Source of the DNA: Alisma plantago-aquatica
Lineage: Eukaryota > Streptophyta > Magnoliopsida > Alismatales > Alismataceae
Direction: 5' to 3'
Length of the DNA: 64,000 bases
NCBI GenBank assembly: GCA_963693085.1
Contig: OY856413.1
Location: 749,362,056-749,426,055 of the forward strand
Shown: one piece after another, positions 10,304-21,849 of the stretch
Numbering within the stretch: position 1 is the stretch's first letter
Layout: the number at the start of each line of letters is the position of its first letter
Position numbers and translations under genes: made by a program
Notes under the pieces: generated by a model
Seen by the model: the letters and a program-made list of their open reading frames with translations, nothing else
The model's database searches: none
Told to the model about the DNA's origin: nothing

Positions 10304-11886
10304 TGACGCAATTTTACCGTGCGTATAAACGCAAGTGAACGCGTCGAGTAGTACAAGCCTTTGTGAGGCCCGAGTCAAACTCAGGGATACGTGCAATCGT
10401 TGGGGACTCCTACTAAATACTCGCGATCAGCTAAGCTGATTAACAAGTTGAGAGTTGTTGTTGAAAATAAAAGAAAAATAAAAACAAAACAAAAGAAGCA
10501 ATTGATTAAATGTTGGTTTAATCAATTCAAAAGGGTATCTTTAGGATTGCAGTTTTACCACGGGTTTTCATTGTATTAAATTCTATATAGCTACTCAATT
10601 TTATCTCTCTATCCGGGTAGTGGCCTGAAAACAGAATTACCCACTGTCGTGGTGCAATTCACTACCTATTCTTAGGTCGGTTCCACCGTCGTAGTAACCT
10701 ATACCCTAAACTAGGTGCATTATGAACAGTCTCTCAGTTTCCACCATTAATTTTACACCGCCTTGTTCAAGAGATTTATCGATTAATGTAGATTTCGTCT
10801 CTTTTCAACCGTTAATCCTTCTTTCAAAGTGATTAAGGGCATTAGGTTATTATTATGGTGATCAAGCATAACAATACAGGGAGAAAACGAAATTATACCA
10901 CAAATTTGAGGGATAAAATATGATTCACTATTATAAAATTGTCATACAATGAATTCCCAGGCTACTCCCGGTCCTAAAGATGAAGGGGATTATCCCCGCA
11001 TGTTCATCTCACACAAGTACATGGTAGAAATAGGGGAAAACATGTGAAAAACGTGGAATAAAAGGGAAAACCCCTGAACGGAGAAGAACCGGTTGATCCT
11101 CGGTGTAGAACGTGTGCTCTACCGCCTCTCGGTGGTGGAATCCGTCTCCTTCGGCCTCCGGATCAACAAGTATGAGCTTCTAGCCTCCGTTCTCCTCTCT
11201 ACCGCTCCTCGATACTTGTGCAATGGCTGATGAGATCCCCCCTCACGTCTGGGCGGCCGTCCTTAGGTATATCTCAGTCATTAAGTCGCTAATTAACCGT
11301 AGCCGTCCGATTGAGATCATTAGGAAGCCAACTCATCTCGAGTCGATGGTATCGACCCGCTGTAGTAGCAAACCCTTCCTTTGTCGCGCCCGACATCATT
11401 TCGATACCATCGACGCGGGTCGATGGTATCGACTTCCTGTAGGCGTCGGTTTTTGTCATTTTGCATCGATGTAACCTCCATGCGTCGATGGTATCGACTT
11501 GGTGTCGATACTATCGACTGTTTCCTCACCAGCAAGCTGATGGTATCTCGATACCATCGACATCCATGTCGATAGTATCGACGCTTTGCTGCTTCTTTCG
11601 GCTGGCAACCTGTGACCATGTCGATGGTATCGACTTCCGTCGATGGTATAGACGGAAGCAAATACTCGTTTGTCCTGAAATTCAAACACAAGATCACATA
11701 AATTCACACAAATAATAATATTTTGACAATTAATGCTCAAAATGATGAAATAAAGGGGATTTGACATAAAATAGTAACAAAGACCAAAGTGGGTGAATTA
11801 TGCCACATTAACCATAAAAATGACTAACAAAAGCATAAAACACATATCAAACATGTCTATAAATGCGACTCAAAATCATCGCATCA
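10304..11886 (-). repeat. 5' LTR of the Athila-type element
   Basis: 1583 bp, minus orientation, TG...CA, near-identical to 2070-3657. The motif array is at 11342-11653. Relative to the 3' LTR it lacks one half-hairpin segment (28 bp, near 11340) and has one extra 19-bp motif unit (11635-11653). Confidence 0.95.
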
Positions 11887-12186
11887 GAAACCCACAAGGT
11901 GAGATTCCAAATCTCAACGGGAGATATAACTCTCCATCAACTCTATAATTATAACATATAAGATGATTAAAGAATGCAATAAAGTTACAACCATTATAAG
12001 TAGGTAATTATTATTAATAGAATAAGCAATTACTTATTGGATTATGAAACATCTTAACATTATAAAAGGAATATGAAGAACATGTTACAACCCCACCTCC
12101 TGATAACCCCCAATTAAGGGAGACCGAGAGGTCGAAGCCGTACCCATACTTTCCGGATCAAAGGTTCGGCAATTAACCAAGAACAA

Positions 12187-14082
12187 TATCAAATTTTAAC
12201 AGACTTTACTGAAAAGCTGTAAGAAAATAAACTTTCGCATACCTTTTTAAAAACTTGGATCTCTAAACTTCTATCCACTTATGGATTTTACTCTAACTAA
12301 TCCTCCTTGTATTTTACTTCGTGTATTTCACAATATGACGATTTACTGTTTGTCCTTTTGGCTTGTACCTAAAACGCCGACAAACAAAACATCGGTCAGC
12401 CGAAGCTGGTATGTGGGGGAAACAATAATTATGTAAATACGTTAACAATGTAATTATTCAATTAATCATTTAACAACCAAGATTACATTTTAGATATAAC
12501 TCCGCGATCCAAGAGTACCCTATTCTCTATGTTGTCCCCATTAAACCCCTCATGATCCACCTATAGGTGAACCAATTTCTAGGGTTGAGTCACATGGCAC
12601 TACTCGTAAGTAGCCCACTCCTTAACTCATGGCAGGCTAATGAGTCTCATGGCACTACACCTAGGTAGCCCAGTTTCTAACTCTCAGTAACCTAGACCTT
12701 GCTCTAGGATTACCCCTTTTTTTTAGCCTTTTCAAAGCAATAGAGGTGGACCCGAATCTAGCCAGTTATATATGCACATTTATAGTGATAATCATAGTCA
12801 CTTTATAGTTTCATGAAATAAATAGACATACAACAGTTATTTTCAAGCAACCGATTAAAACTCTGGGAATTGTCGTGAAACTAGAGTGATTATTCCTAAG
12901 CGTAACCACATACCTGATTTGATGAGTCATGCAGATTATTGAACATATACTTCATGTATATACAATCAAGCCAATCAACAGATCCAAGCAAGTAATTCAA
13001 TCATCACATAATTCCTAAAAAGAATACATACTCTATTTATTACACACTTGATCAAGAATCTACTTTATTGACTTGGATTCTCTTTCTAGGGTTTCTAATC
13101 CGCATTAAGGTTTCATTAATATTCATTAGGGTTTCTTAGATAAATATCTCAAACTTTATCCCTTTTAGGTCAACAAACCCTAAAAAGAGAATCCAAGTCA
13201 ATAAAGTAGATTCTTGATAAAGTGTGTAATAAATAGAGTACGTATTCTTTTCAGGAATTATGTGATGATTGAATTACTTGCTTGGATCTGTTGATTGGCT
13301 TGATTTTATATACATGAAGTATATGTTCAATAATATGCATGACTCATCAAATCAAGTATGTGGTTACGCTTATGAATAATCACTCTAGTTTCACTACAAT
13401 TCCTGAAGTTTTAATCGGTTGCTTAAAAATAACTGTTGGATGTCTATTTATTTCATGCAACTATAAAGTGACTATGATTATAACTATAAATGTGCGTATA
13501 TAACTGGATAGATCTGGGTCCACCTCTATTTCTTTGAAAAGGCTAAAAAAAAGGGGTAATCCTAGAGCAAGGTATAGGTTACCGAGAGTTAGAAACTGGG
13601 CTACCTACGTGTAGTGCCATGAGACTCATTATCCTGCCATGAGTTAAGGAGTGGGCTACTTACGAGTAGTGCCATGTGACTCAACCCTAGAAATTGGTTC
13701 ACCTATATGTGGATCATGAGGGGTTTAATGGGGACAACATAGAGGATAGGGTACTCTTGGATCGTGGAGTTATATCTAAAATGTAATCTTGGTTGTTAAA
13801 TAATTAATTGAATGATTACATTGTTAACGTATTTACATAATTATTGTTTCCCCCACATACCAGTTTCGGCTGACCGATGTTTTGTTTGTCGGTGTTTTAG
13901 GTACAAGCCAAAAGGACAAACAATAAATCGTCATATTGTGAAATACACAAAGTAAAATACAAGGAGGATTAGTTAGAGTAAAATCCATAAGTGGATAGAA
14001 GTTTAGAAATCCAAGTTTTTAAAAAGGTATGCGAAAGTTTATTTTCTTACAGCTTTTCAGTATAGTCTGTTAAAATTTGATA
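12187..14082. repeat. Large inverted repeat, 908-bp arms around an 80-bp loop
   Basis: Left arm 12187-13094 and right arm 13175-14082 are reverse complements over their whole length, with scattered substitutions. The inner edges are GGGTTT/AAACCC and the outer edges TATCAAATTTT/AAAATTTGATA. The loop (13095-13174) is natural LTR sequence continuing from the left arm, as shown by the related LTR at 32936-33045. A transcript across it would fold into a roughly 900-bp hairpin. Confidence 0.93.
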
Positions 14083-14134
14083 GGCCTTATAGTTGAGCCT
14101 TGACGAGGAAGTCAAGAGTCTAAGTGGGGGAGAT

Positions 14135-14425
14135 TGTAACATCCCAGGATTTGAGGCCTCAGATAAAATGATCTTATAAGGAATGATTGGACTACCCATA
14201 TCACCAAGGTGAACCTCCTTTTCTGGGATCTCATCACTAAAGAACTCCATAATTAAGCGTGCTCGGCTTGAAGTAGTACTAGGATGGGTGACCAGTCGGG
14301 AAGTTGATCCTGGCTTACACGTGAGTGAGATTAAGACGCGCAGTTAAGGCTAGTGGTGGTCTGTGGGGCCATTCGTCATTCCTGAAACTCTACTAGAGAC
14401 TTGGACAGTGGGCCCGGACGTTACA
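14135..14425 (+). repeat. Cassandra LTR with preceding internal end (14083-14134)
   Basis: 291 bp, TGTAACATCCC...GTTACA, the same length as both LTRs of the intact Cassandra at 31523-32360. Upstream 52 bp match the end of the Cassandra interior (32018-32069), including the PPT. The LTR contains a 5S-rRNA-like segment. The rest of this Cassandra copy is absent; its place is taken by the inverted repeat. Confidence 0.9.
14251..14293 (+). promoter_or_regulatory. 5S-rRNA-like internal Pol III control region in a Cassandra LTR
   Basis: AATTAAGCGTGC (box A-like) and GTAGTACTAGGATGGGTGACC minus its last base or so (box C-like, 14273-14293) match plant 5S rRNA. In Cassandra this segment is known to be able to recruit RNA polymerase III. 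Confidence 0.8.
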
Positions 14426-16979
14426 GAACATGTATATTCACTACCAACAATACTGTAAAAAATCAAGCAAGGCCTCATCCAGTATTTTCATATTTGATCT
14501 TATACAAGTATACTACACGGTTGTCTATGTATTTTATTTTCCCCCAAGGATTTGAGTCATACCACCCAAATCCAACTGACCATTGCTAAGACAAAATCAG
14601 TGCCATACTAGGTCTATTGGAAGAGCCAGAATCCACGACCCCACCAAACCTCAGTCAGTACGAGTGAACCTGTAGTGACATCATTAGTCAAACTACTACC
14701 AGCAACATATAGTCCACCTTTACAAACCTAGCCTGCCTCAGTACATGTCACAGTTCTAGTGAAATTGAGCTACAACACACAGCCGCACTCTTCCCAGGGT
14801 ATGGCCCACAACCAATAATGTATCACATATACTAAGCTACGGCCTGAAGCCGTACTCTTATCAGGGTATGGCCCATAGCCAATCATGTATCACATATCCT
14901 GGATGTAAGGGGATATTTGTCCTCACTTCCGCATATTCAAAAACATGCGCTCCGAGTTAAACTCATTTTATCATCTAGAAAATACTAACACTAAATGGAT
15001 CTATGGCACAAGGCAAGACACTTGATTAGGTTCCACTTGATTAGTTCATTCATTTAACTGTGTTTTAGCATCAATCAAGTTGCAACATATAACCTTTAAA
15101 CAAATTGTACAAAGATAAGGGCATAATACATTACCAGAAAATATTAGGGCATATAAGATGTGATCTTGTGACATTATCACTTGATCCTTGTCATTCATGA
15201 TATTTTTCATCACAAGGACCACATACTTTGAAGTAGAAACCCCTCATCTCATTGCTGAGAAAATTATTACCTCATAATAGGTAATAAACCATCATTAGGT
15301 CATACGACCCTTTTACCCCCTCTTTCTGTGATACCAACATCTCACATGCCTCATAAAGCCCATTCAATCATATCATAAACACCATAGCTCTTATCTAGCT
15401 ATGCTTATCAACTTGTAACACCTTCATGGTTAGGGACTTATAACAAGAAAGATAATACCTCATTGTTACTACCGTCTCATAAAGATTCACGCCATTCACA
15501 CTACATCATTAGGGCTAGGGTTCTCTTTAACCGATTAGGGTTTATAGGATTGGATCAACAACTAACCTCAACTCCTCACTTCTGTTATCACTATAGAGTA
15601 TGTTATGAGATTACAGGTTATAGAAAACAACACTCCCTTGTTGCTCATACAAACACCTCATAAGGTATCCTATCATACCATATAACCTCATCATTAACAT
15701 GATGTATCATGACTACCATTGCAAGGTATCAATTTATTATGGATAGAGGGATCCTAGTTCATCATCTACCCGTGTCGGCCTGACCACACCAAGGTGTGTC
15801 AGGCAAGCACATCTAGGGATATTGCTTTAGAGCTCAAGGTGTCAGGTTAGCTACACTCAACATATCGGTTTAACCCCACTTGAAAGTGTATCGGGTTAAA
15901 CACCATCCTGTTGGCCTCTTACTCAACCAAGGTCATATCGGTTGGGCACACCAAAGCATACTTTCTCACAAGATATCATCCTAGTATACAACCACATGAC
16001 ATGACGGGCTATCGTCCTCACATATCAATCTAAGGTGTTGGCCAACGAAACATATCGGTCTAACCCCTCTAGGTAATGTTGGGTTAGGGGTGTATCAGGT
16101 TGTAAGGGTTAGATCATCAACAAGGTATAACGATTCACCTCATCAAGGTGTGTTGGTTTAAGCACCACAATACATGTTGACTACTCACATCCTAGTTTGT
16201 GTGTCAACTTGTCATCTATAACCTTAGGATATCGGCTAACAGTCCATCTATTATCATGGTAGGAAGGTACAAGGTATGGACAACAAACTAAACAAAGTTT
16301 CTTCATCTAATCGGTTCTCAAAACCATCAATAACTACTAGCATCTAGAATGTATGAGATAAGTGATTTAGAGATGAGAATCAACATAAGCACATGAAAGA
16401 GTGAAAATAACAACAAAGGCTAATCGTTATATAACCCACCTCAAAGATCACCACCAAGATCCAAGCTCCAACCTTAAGCTTCAATCTCACAACCTCAAGG
16501 TTGAAGATGACCCACCACTTGATCACCAAAACACCTTCAAGGAAGAAGATGAGACCAAGGTTAAGATAGCTTGAGATGAAAAGGAGATATCCATGATCCA
16601 TGGCCGAGAAGAAGAAGAGAGTTAGGAAGCATAACTTACCAAGGTAGAAGATGAAAGATGATAAAGGAACACCACAATCTTGGGACTATTATCCAAGATC
16701 CAAGAGAACCTCTCTAGCCCCTAAAGCTTCTCAAGGTCATCCACCAAGAAGGAGAGAAAGCAAGAATGGCCAAAAGGATTCTCTTGCATGGAGAGAAAGA
16801 AGACTATATACTAGGGGAATGAGAGCGAGGTCATGAGAGATGTGTCATCACCTTAGGAGCCTAGTTGACACTTGTCCATAAAAAAGGGGCCACATGCAAC
16901 AACATGTAAGACATGGTGATATGGTCTAGGCTAGATCTCGCCCTCTTGGTCCCCTACCAAGGTCACGAACTCACTAACC

Positions 16980-17103
16980 CAATATGCCATAACCCTACAC
17001 ACTCTCAAACTGATATGCCATAACCCTACACACTCCCAAACTGATATGCCATAACCCTACATACTCCCAAATCGATATGCCATAACCCTACACACTCCCA
17101 AAC
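16980..17103. repeat. 31-bp tandem repeat, four copies, in the Tekay-1 LTR
   Basis: Unit begins TGATATGCCATAACCCTACA and continues CACTCCCAAAC; four consecutive copies with few changes (16981, 17011, 17042, 17073). It contains ATAACCCTA, close to the telo-box word. Confidence 0.9.
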
Positions 17104-17501
17104 CGATAGAAAACCTCTTCAAGGCTCTCTAGCCCAAGATAACACATCCAAGTGCAAAATACACCTCACTCGTGTGTCCTAAACATCACCAAGGATGCTA
17201 CCACACAACTAAGACCCAAACAAGGCTCCCATATCTCTCTGTCTATCCTCTAGATGATGCCAAGAAAGAGAATGAACACTCTAGAGGTGGAAAATTTCAC
17301 ATCAACCCCTATTCTGGGTTAATTGCAATTTGCACCAAAACCACACCACAAAACACAAGCATCAACTAAACAAGCTCAAACATGAAACTTAAGCTTTCTA
17401 CTAGCCCTAATTACATCTCAGATGATTAGAGTAACGTTCTAAGAAACATAATTAGGAAAAACAAATAGGTTTATCCCAAAATGTGGGTCAGGGTCCTTAC
17501 A

Positions 17502-18940
17502 AAATCGATTGATTCACTTCTTAATCAGTCGATTCAACACTTAAAGAGACATACTTTCATGAACTTTTGACATGTGAAGTAGTCGATTCAACACTTGAAT
17601 TGGGGTTCACATTTGAATTGATGGATTCAATACTTATATCACTATATTCCCTATTTTCTAACATATTGGCTTTCAATATGTCGATTAATGCATAACATAA
17701 TTTTAGTATCAATCCTTGATCCAGTCCTACTAATCACTCAATCGGTCGATTTGTAATCTGAACCGGTCAAGTCTCATTTTGAACCGATTGTTTCACTTTT
17801 TAATAGGGTGATTAATATTCTGAACTGGGCAATTCAAATTCCAGTTCATCCACTGTACAACCAATGTTGTTTAAATTGAATACCTAAATACTTTAGTAAT
17901 AAAGTTAAAGCATATTCACGAGTAAATTGTATTCCGGGTGCATCCTATCTATGTGAATCTATAGATCCCAAATTACATTAATAGTGAATGTCAATAACCA
18001 TTTTATGACATCACAAGCAATGAGCAGTATCTAGCAACACATCATTGCTACCCAAGTAATTGGAAAGTTGGAGAACAACTTCAACCTACACTCTGTGACC
18101 AATGTTATAGTGATCATATAGTTCCTTTGTCTCTGATATCCAAATTAAACTTGAGGCATGGAATCGTCACCCTCTCAACGTTCAATGCATGTTTCCTGAA
18201 CTAGAGCAGATTGTATGAGATGCATGTAATCTCACATATCACATTTTGAGTCACAAGAGTTTGGCCATACATTTCTCAATATTTCTTATCAAGTAGCCAG
18301 GATATCGATCTTCTGTAGGAGGGACAAATTCTATCTACATCACTCACAGTGAATCCCCACGTATCACAACGTACCTGAGCATCACCTTTATGGAAACCCT
18401 TATTCAAGGTAACACTAGATGAGGTCAAAATACATCGAACAATATGTGATGACTGCAGTGACTTTAGGTCTAAGAAGCACAATCACCACTATCACTATGA
18501 GATCTGATTCTAACTACCATTCTATAGTCTTCATGTATCACTCTCAAGGTAGGTCAGTTTGATACACTATTCTCTAGCAAGTATATGTGTGTTTGGTTTA
18601 ATATCATATATCATGATTGATGAGATTTTGTCATCAAACAACACAAACTCTAGTCTTATGTGTTACTATTGTCTATTAGAATTCACAAGAATATCTGACT
18701 AGGGACATAACAAGAATGTATGTAATATTATCATACACATGATCTCATTGTTTAGGTCCTCAACCTGAAGACATATTCCTTCTAGTATCCTCATTCTTTA
18801 GACATCTACTATGTCTATGTCATCACCTCATGATTGAGATAAATATAATAAACAAAATTACCTTTATCATTATCAAATAAGGTATCTAATACCCCATTAC
18901 AATTGTCATATGATTGTCTCTCTGGGAATACATACCAATA
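17502..18940 (-). repeat. Truncated 3' LTR of the copia element
   Basis: Minus orientation, starting TATTGGTATGTATTCCC at 18940; homologous to 26840-28325 and, more distantly, to the solo LTR at 35071-37315. Ends at 17502 against the Tekay-1 LTR. Contains degenerate AATCGGTCGATT-like words at 17510-17850. Confidence 0.85.
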
Positions 18941-18955
18941 GACTCCCACTTGCAC
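18941..18955 (-). other. Polypurine tract of the copia element
   Basis: Minus strand reads GTGCAAGTGGGAGTC directly before the 3' LTR, the usual copia PPT form (AAGTGGGAG). Confidence 0.8.
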
Positions 18956-19599
18956 TTAGAGCCAATCACCCATGTATATTATTCCAAGTGATCTTAACAT
19001 GTCCATCATGCTTCTGCCACATAAGTGTTTTTGTAGCGGGTTAGAAACATTTGCTTCTAGTCGGTACTTTGCAAGTACTCACATATCCTCATTGTACGAT
19101 CTCTCGTATGAGATGGAAATGATGTAGTATACTATGTAGGTTCACTTGCCTATCCAGTAGCTCCATTGTTGTCACAATATCTCTACTATGTCATCAATGG
19201 TTTGGGACCTCCCACAAGTTCATCTAAATGAACTTCTTGATCCATACAATGTCATCTACTGTGTTCAAAATAACAAGGTACTAAACTTCTATTGTAGAAT
19301 TAACAACTGGCTCTTTCCCATAACTTTTTCATCCTACAGTTTTGTTTTAAGGCCAAACACAAATTCAGATTGTGATTGTTATTCTTCTTTGTCATTTTGG
19401 AAGCTTGCATCGGTGCAACCCTTTACACCCAACTCATCCTTATTGCCAAAAAAAAGGAACTGATCCTTAGTGTTTCTTTAGTACTAAAGGATGTTCTTTA
19501 TGATAGTCTAATAACATTCAATGGATCTGACTAATATCTGCTCTTCATGTCCAACACATATGAGACAACATGATGAGTACATAACATTGCATTCATGGC

Positions 19600-20230
19600 A
19601 GATCCAATTGTGAATGCATATGGATTCTTATTTATGCATTCTTGTTCATCACAAGAACTTAGACACTAGGCTCTTGAGAGACTAATTCCGTGGAACATGG
19701 ACACATTTTCTCTCAGTGAGTCATGCATGATGAGCCCCTTCAACATCTTACCAATGCATGTGCTCTTACTTAGGTCAAGAATCTTTCTAGATCTATATAT
19801 ATAAATTTCAATTCCTGAGATATAAGATGCTTCACCTAAACCCTTCATTAAGAAGGTACTTTCGTGCCAGGTTTTAACATTTGTAGGATAAGTATGTTAT
19901 TCCCTATCATTATGTGGAATATAAATATGCTCCCATTAAATTTTTGTAATCACATATTCCATCTTCATTTTGTCTAAAGTCAAATTATTTGACTATATTG
20001 TCAAATCAAAGATTCCATCTCTTCAAGATGCTTGCTACAATCTATAGATTGACCTTTGTAGCTTACATACTTTATTTGCAATAACTGGATTTATAAAACC
20101 TTTAGGTTATGTTGTGAACACATCCTTTACAATATTACTGTTAAAGAATGTGGTTTTAACATCCATTTTCCAAATCTCATAGTCTTACTAAGCTGCAATG
20201 GCAAGCATGATTCTTATGGATTTGACCATG
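19600..20230 (-). pseudogene. Copia reverse transcriptase remnant
   Basis: Minus-strand translation in shifting frames shows copia RT landmarks: IWKMDVKTTFFN, PKGFINP, VCKLQRSIYRL and QASW, and then MKGLGEASYISGIEIY at 19848-19800. There are many stops and several frameshifts. No complete domain remains. RNase H sequence between here and the PPT is too decayed to delimit. Confidence 0.8.
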
Positions 20231-20949
20231 GAAATTGGTAAAAGCTTTCATCATGATCAACATCTTGAACTTGTTTGAGACCCTTTGCAACCAATATGTC
20301 CTTATAGGTTTGTACATTACCATTCACTTCAGTATTCTTATGAAGACCCAGTCACACCCTATGGTTTTACCCCTTCAAGTAGATCCACCAAGGTCATACC
20401 TTATTGTGTACATGGACTCCATCTTGGATCTCATGGCCTTTAGCCATTTCTTAGACTCTGCTCCCTCAATAGATTCTAGATGTTGAATCAACATCTATGA
20501 CTAACTCATTGCCTTCTTGTGCCATAAGATATTCGAATCTTTCAAGCAAAAAGATGTTTCCTACTAGATCTTTGAGGTTTTGTATTTACATAAGGAATTT
20601 GTGATTCCACAACAATTTGTGATTCTCCATGTTCCTACTATACATCTTTAGGTTCACTATTTACTTTTTGGTCTCAAACTTTTTGAGTTCTACTTATCTC
20701 CCACTGATTCCTTAGGAATTAAATTCCCTTTTAGGAGTACAGATGATCTGGCAACAAACACTTTTTTGGTCGAATGGAATATAAAAGTAGTATTCAACAA
20801 AATAACATTTATGTGATTTGTGGACAAAAGTTTTCAAGAAACTATTTTCTTACACAAGCTTTCATTCCTAATCTTTATTAAAGACATATTGGTACACTTC
20901 CCATGCCACATCTCATATGGTTTCTTTTGAACCATTTTAGACGGTACAT

Positions 20950-21300
20950 TGTTTAGTGTAAAGCATGTGCCAAAAGGAAATTGGAAGATCAACTAGATTT
21001 ATTGATGATCACACCATGACTAGTACGGTGTGTTTCCTTCTTTCTGATGCGTCATTGTGTTTCAGGTGGAGTCCATTGTGATACATTATCACAGTCTCTA
21101 GAAGGTCCTCAAACTCTTGGTTCAAAATATTTTCCACGTCGATCATATTGAAGTGTTTTAATATATATACCAAGTTGGTTATGTACTTCATTCATGATCT
21201 CCTTGAACACTTCAAGATATTTAGACATGTATTTCATTAAATATGAATTACCATATATACTGATATATCCATAGATAGAATGAGATATTTTTAACCACAT
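20950..21300 (-). pseudogene. Copia integrase remnant
   Basis: Two overlapping minus-strand frames keep the integrase core: NEVHNQLGIYIKTLQYDRRG (second catalytic Asp in YDRRG) and, in another frame, NQEFEDLLE followed by SERRKHTVLVMV, which contains the third catalytic residue (Glu in SERR). A frameshift separates them. Integrase would insert the cDNA into the genome; this copy is dead. Confidence 0.85.
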
Positions 21301-21849
21301 CTAGCATTTATTCTAAAAGACTTATATACATCAGTATGTACAAGCCATAATAGAATACTTACTCTCCCACTATTTATAGTGAAAAGGGATTTTATCATTT
21401 TTCCCAACAAATAAGACTAGGATGTCTCTATTGGTTCAAAATCTAAAAGGGTATGGATGGCCATCTTTACAGATTGTATAAATGTGTTTCTCACTTATGT
21501 GCTTTAGATGACAATGCTAAATGTATTCTTTGTTTGAGTCATGGAATCATACATATTTATCATTACAAGTATCAAGTATAGACTATGAGACATAGGGCAC
21601 TGCCATATAAGATCTTTATCTTTAAAAAAACATCAATATTCATAATTCTCTTGTCTATACAAGATACGTGATGTTTTCCATTAATGGAAGGTTCATAATA
21701 CCAATTTGCTAATCCTATTATATGTCCATTAGGCTTAGATGAATGACATATTCCAACTGTATTATCAGCAATTATTTCTCCACACAGTTCTATATTACTT
21801 CTTCTCAGGTCCTAAAGTGGTGATCTCTATATCCTTCTTCTTCCTGAGT

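Larger units (their letters stand above)
2070..11886 (-). mobile_element. Athila-type LTR retrotransposon lacking RT and integrase
   Basis: Complete element bounded by near-identical LTRs (2070-3657 and 10304-11886), with TG...CA ends and a GAAAC TSD at 2065-2069 and 11887-11891. In minus-strand order: 5' LTR, PBS (TGGTGCCGTTGCCGGGGA), gag-protease frame (10108-7769), an array of inverted 15-mers (7592-7039), a second ORF (6821-5244), a 1.6 kb untranslated stretch, PPT, 3' LTR. The protease motif DLGAS and the gag sequence place it with Athila. No RT, RNase H or integrase sequence is recognisable, so it must be non-autonomous. The LTRs differ by about two percent plus a few indels by eye, so it is one of the younger insertions here. 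It sits inside the Tekay-1 LTR. Confidence 0.92.
12083..14425. mobile_element. Chimeric insertion: LTR tail + inverted duplication + Cassandra 3' part, TSD GAACA
   Basis: A 2343-bp segment starting TGTTACAACCCC and ending GTTACA, flanked by GAACA at 12078-12082 and 14426-14430, inside the Tekay-1 LTR. It has three parts. 12083-13174 is the 3' part of a Tekay-Y-type LTR in minus orientation (compare 31155-33045 without the Cassandra there). 13175-14082 is an inverted copy of 12187-13094. 14083-14425 is the last 52 bp of a Cassandra interior with its PPT (AAGTGGGGGAGAT) and a 291-bp Cassandra LTR. It has LTR-type termini and a TSD but no known element has this make-up. Formation by template switching before integration is an inference. 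Confidence 0.8.
1..17501 (-). mobile_element. Tekay-like Ty3 element 'Tekay-1', partial, minus strand, with nested insertions
   Basis: The window opens inside the RT domain of a minus-strand Ty3 element. Reading leftward from 17501 one meets an LTR start (TGTAAGGACCCTGACCC on the minus strand), the LTR body interrupted by two later insertions (2070-11886 and 12083-14425), the LTR end near 1613, a degenerate initiator-Met PBS, gag, protease and RT. The encoded residues match the Tekay-W element at 41080-45738 in order and sequence, which places it in the Tekay chromovirus group. Its LTR start abuts a copia LTR at 17502 (AAATC follows), so it inserted into that LTR; its other half lies left of the window. 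It is decayed, with stops, a frameshift and an internal deletion. Confidence 0.85.
1613..17501 (-). repeat. 5' LTR of Tekay-1 (interrupted by two insertions)
   Basis: LTR starting at 17501 (minus TGTAAGGACCC...) and ending at 1613 (...GGGGCATCACA). Without the insertions 2070-11886 and 12083-14425 and their duplicated 5-bp targets it is about 3.7 kb. Segment 14426-17501 has no gene; it contains repeated ATATCGGTT-like words around 15860-16080 and a 31-bp tandem repeat at 16980-17103. Segment 11887-12082 includes the conserved GAGAGTTATATCTCCC word (minus strand) also found near the 3' end of the Tekay-W and -Z LTRs. ORFs in this LTR show no protein similarity that I recognise. Confidence 0.8.

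Noticed and set aside
12187..14082. MITE or Foldback transposon
   Set aside because: Arms are LTR sequence related to 31155-33045, the loop continues that LTR, and termini and TSD belong to the larger TG...CA chimera.
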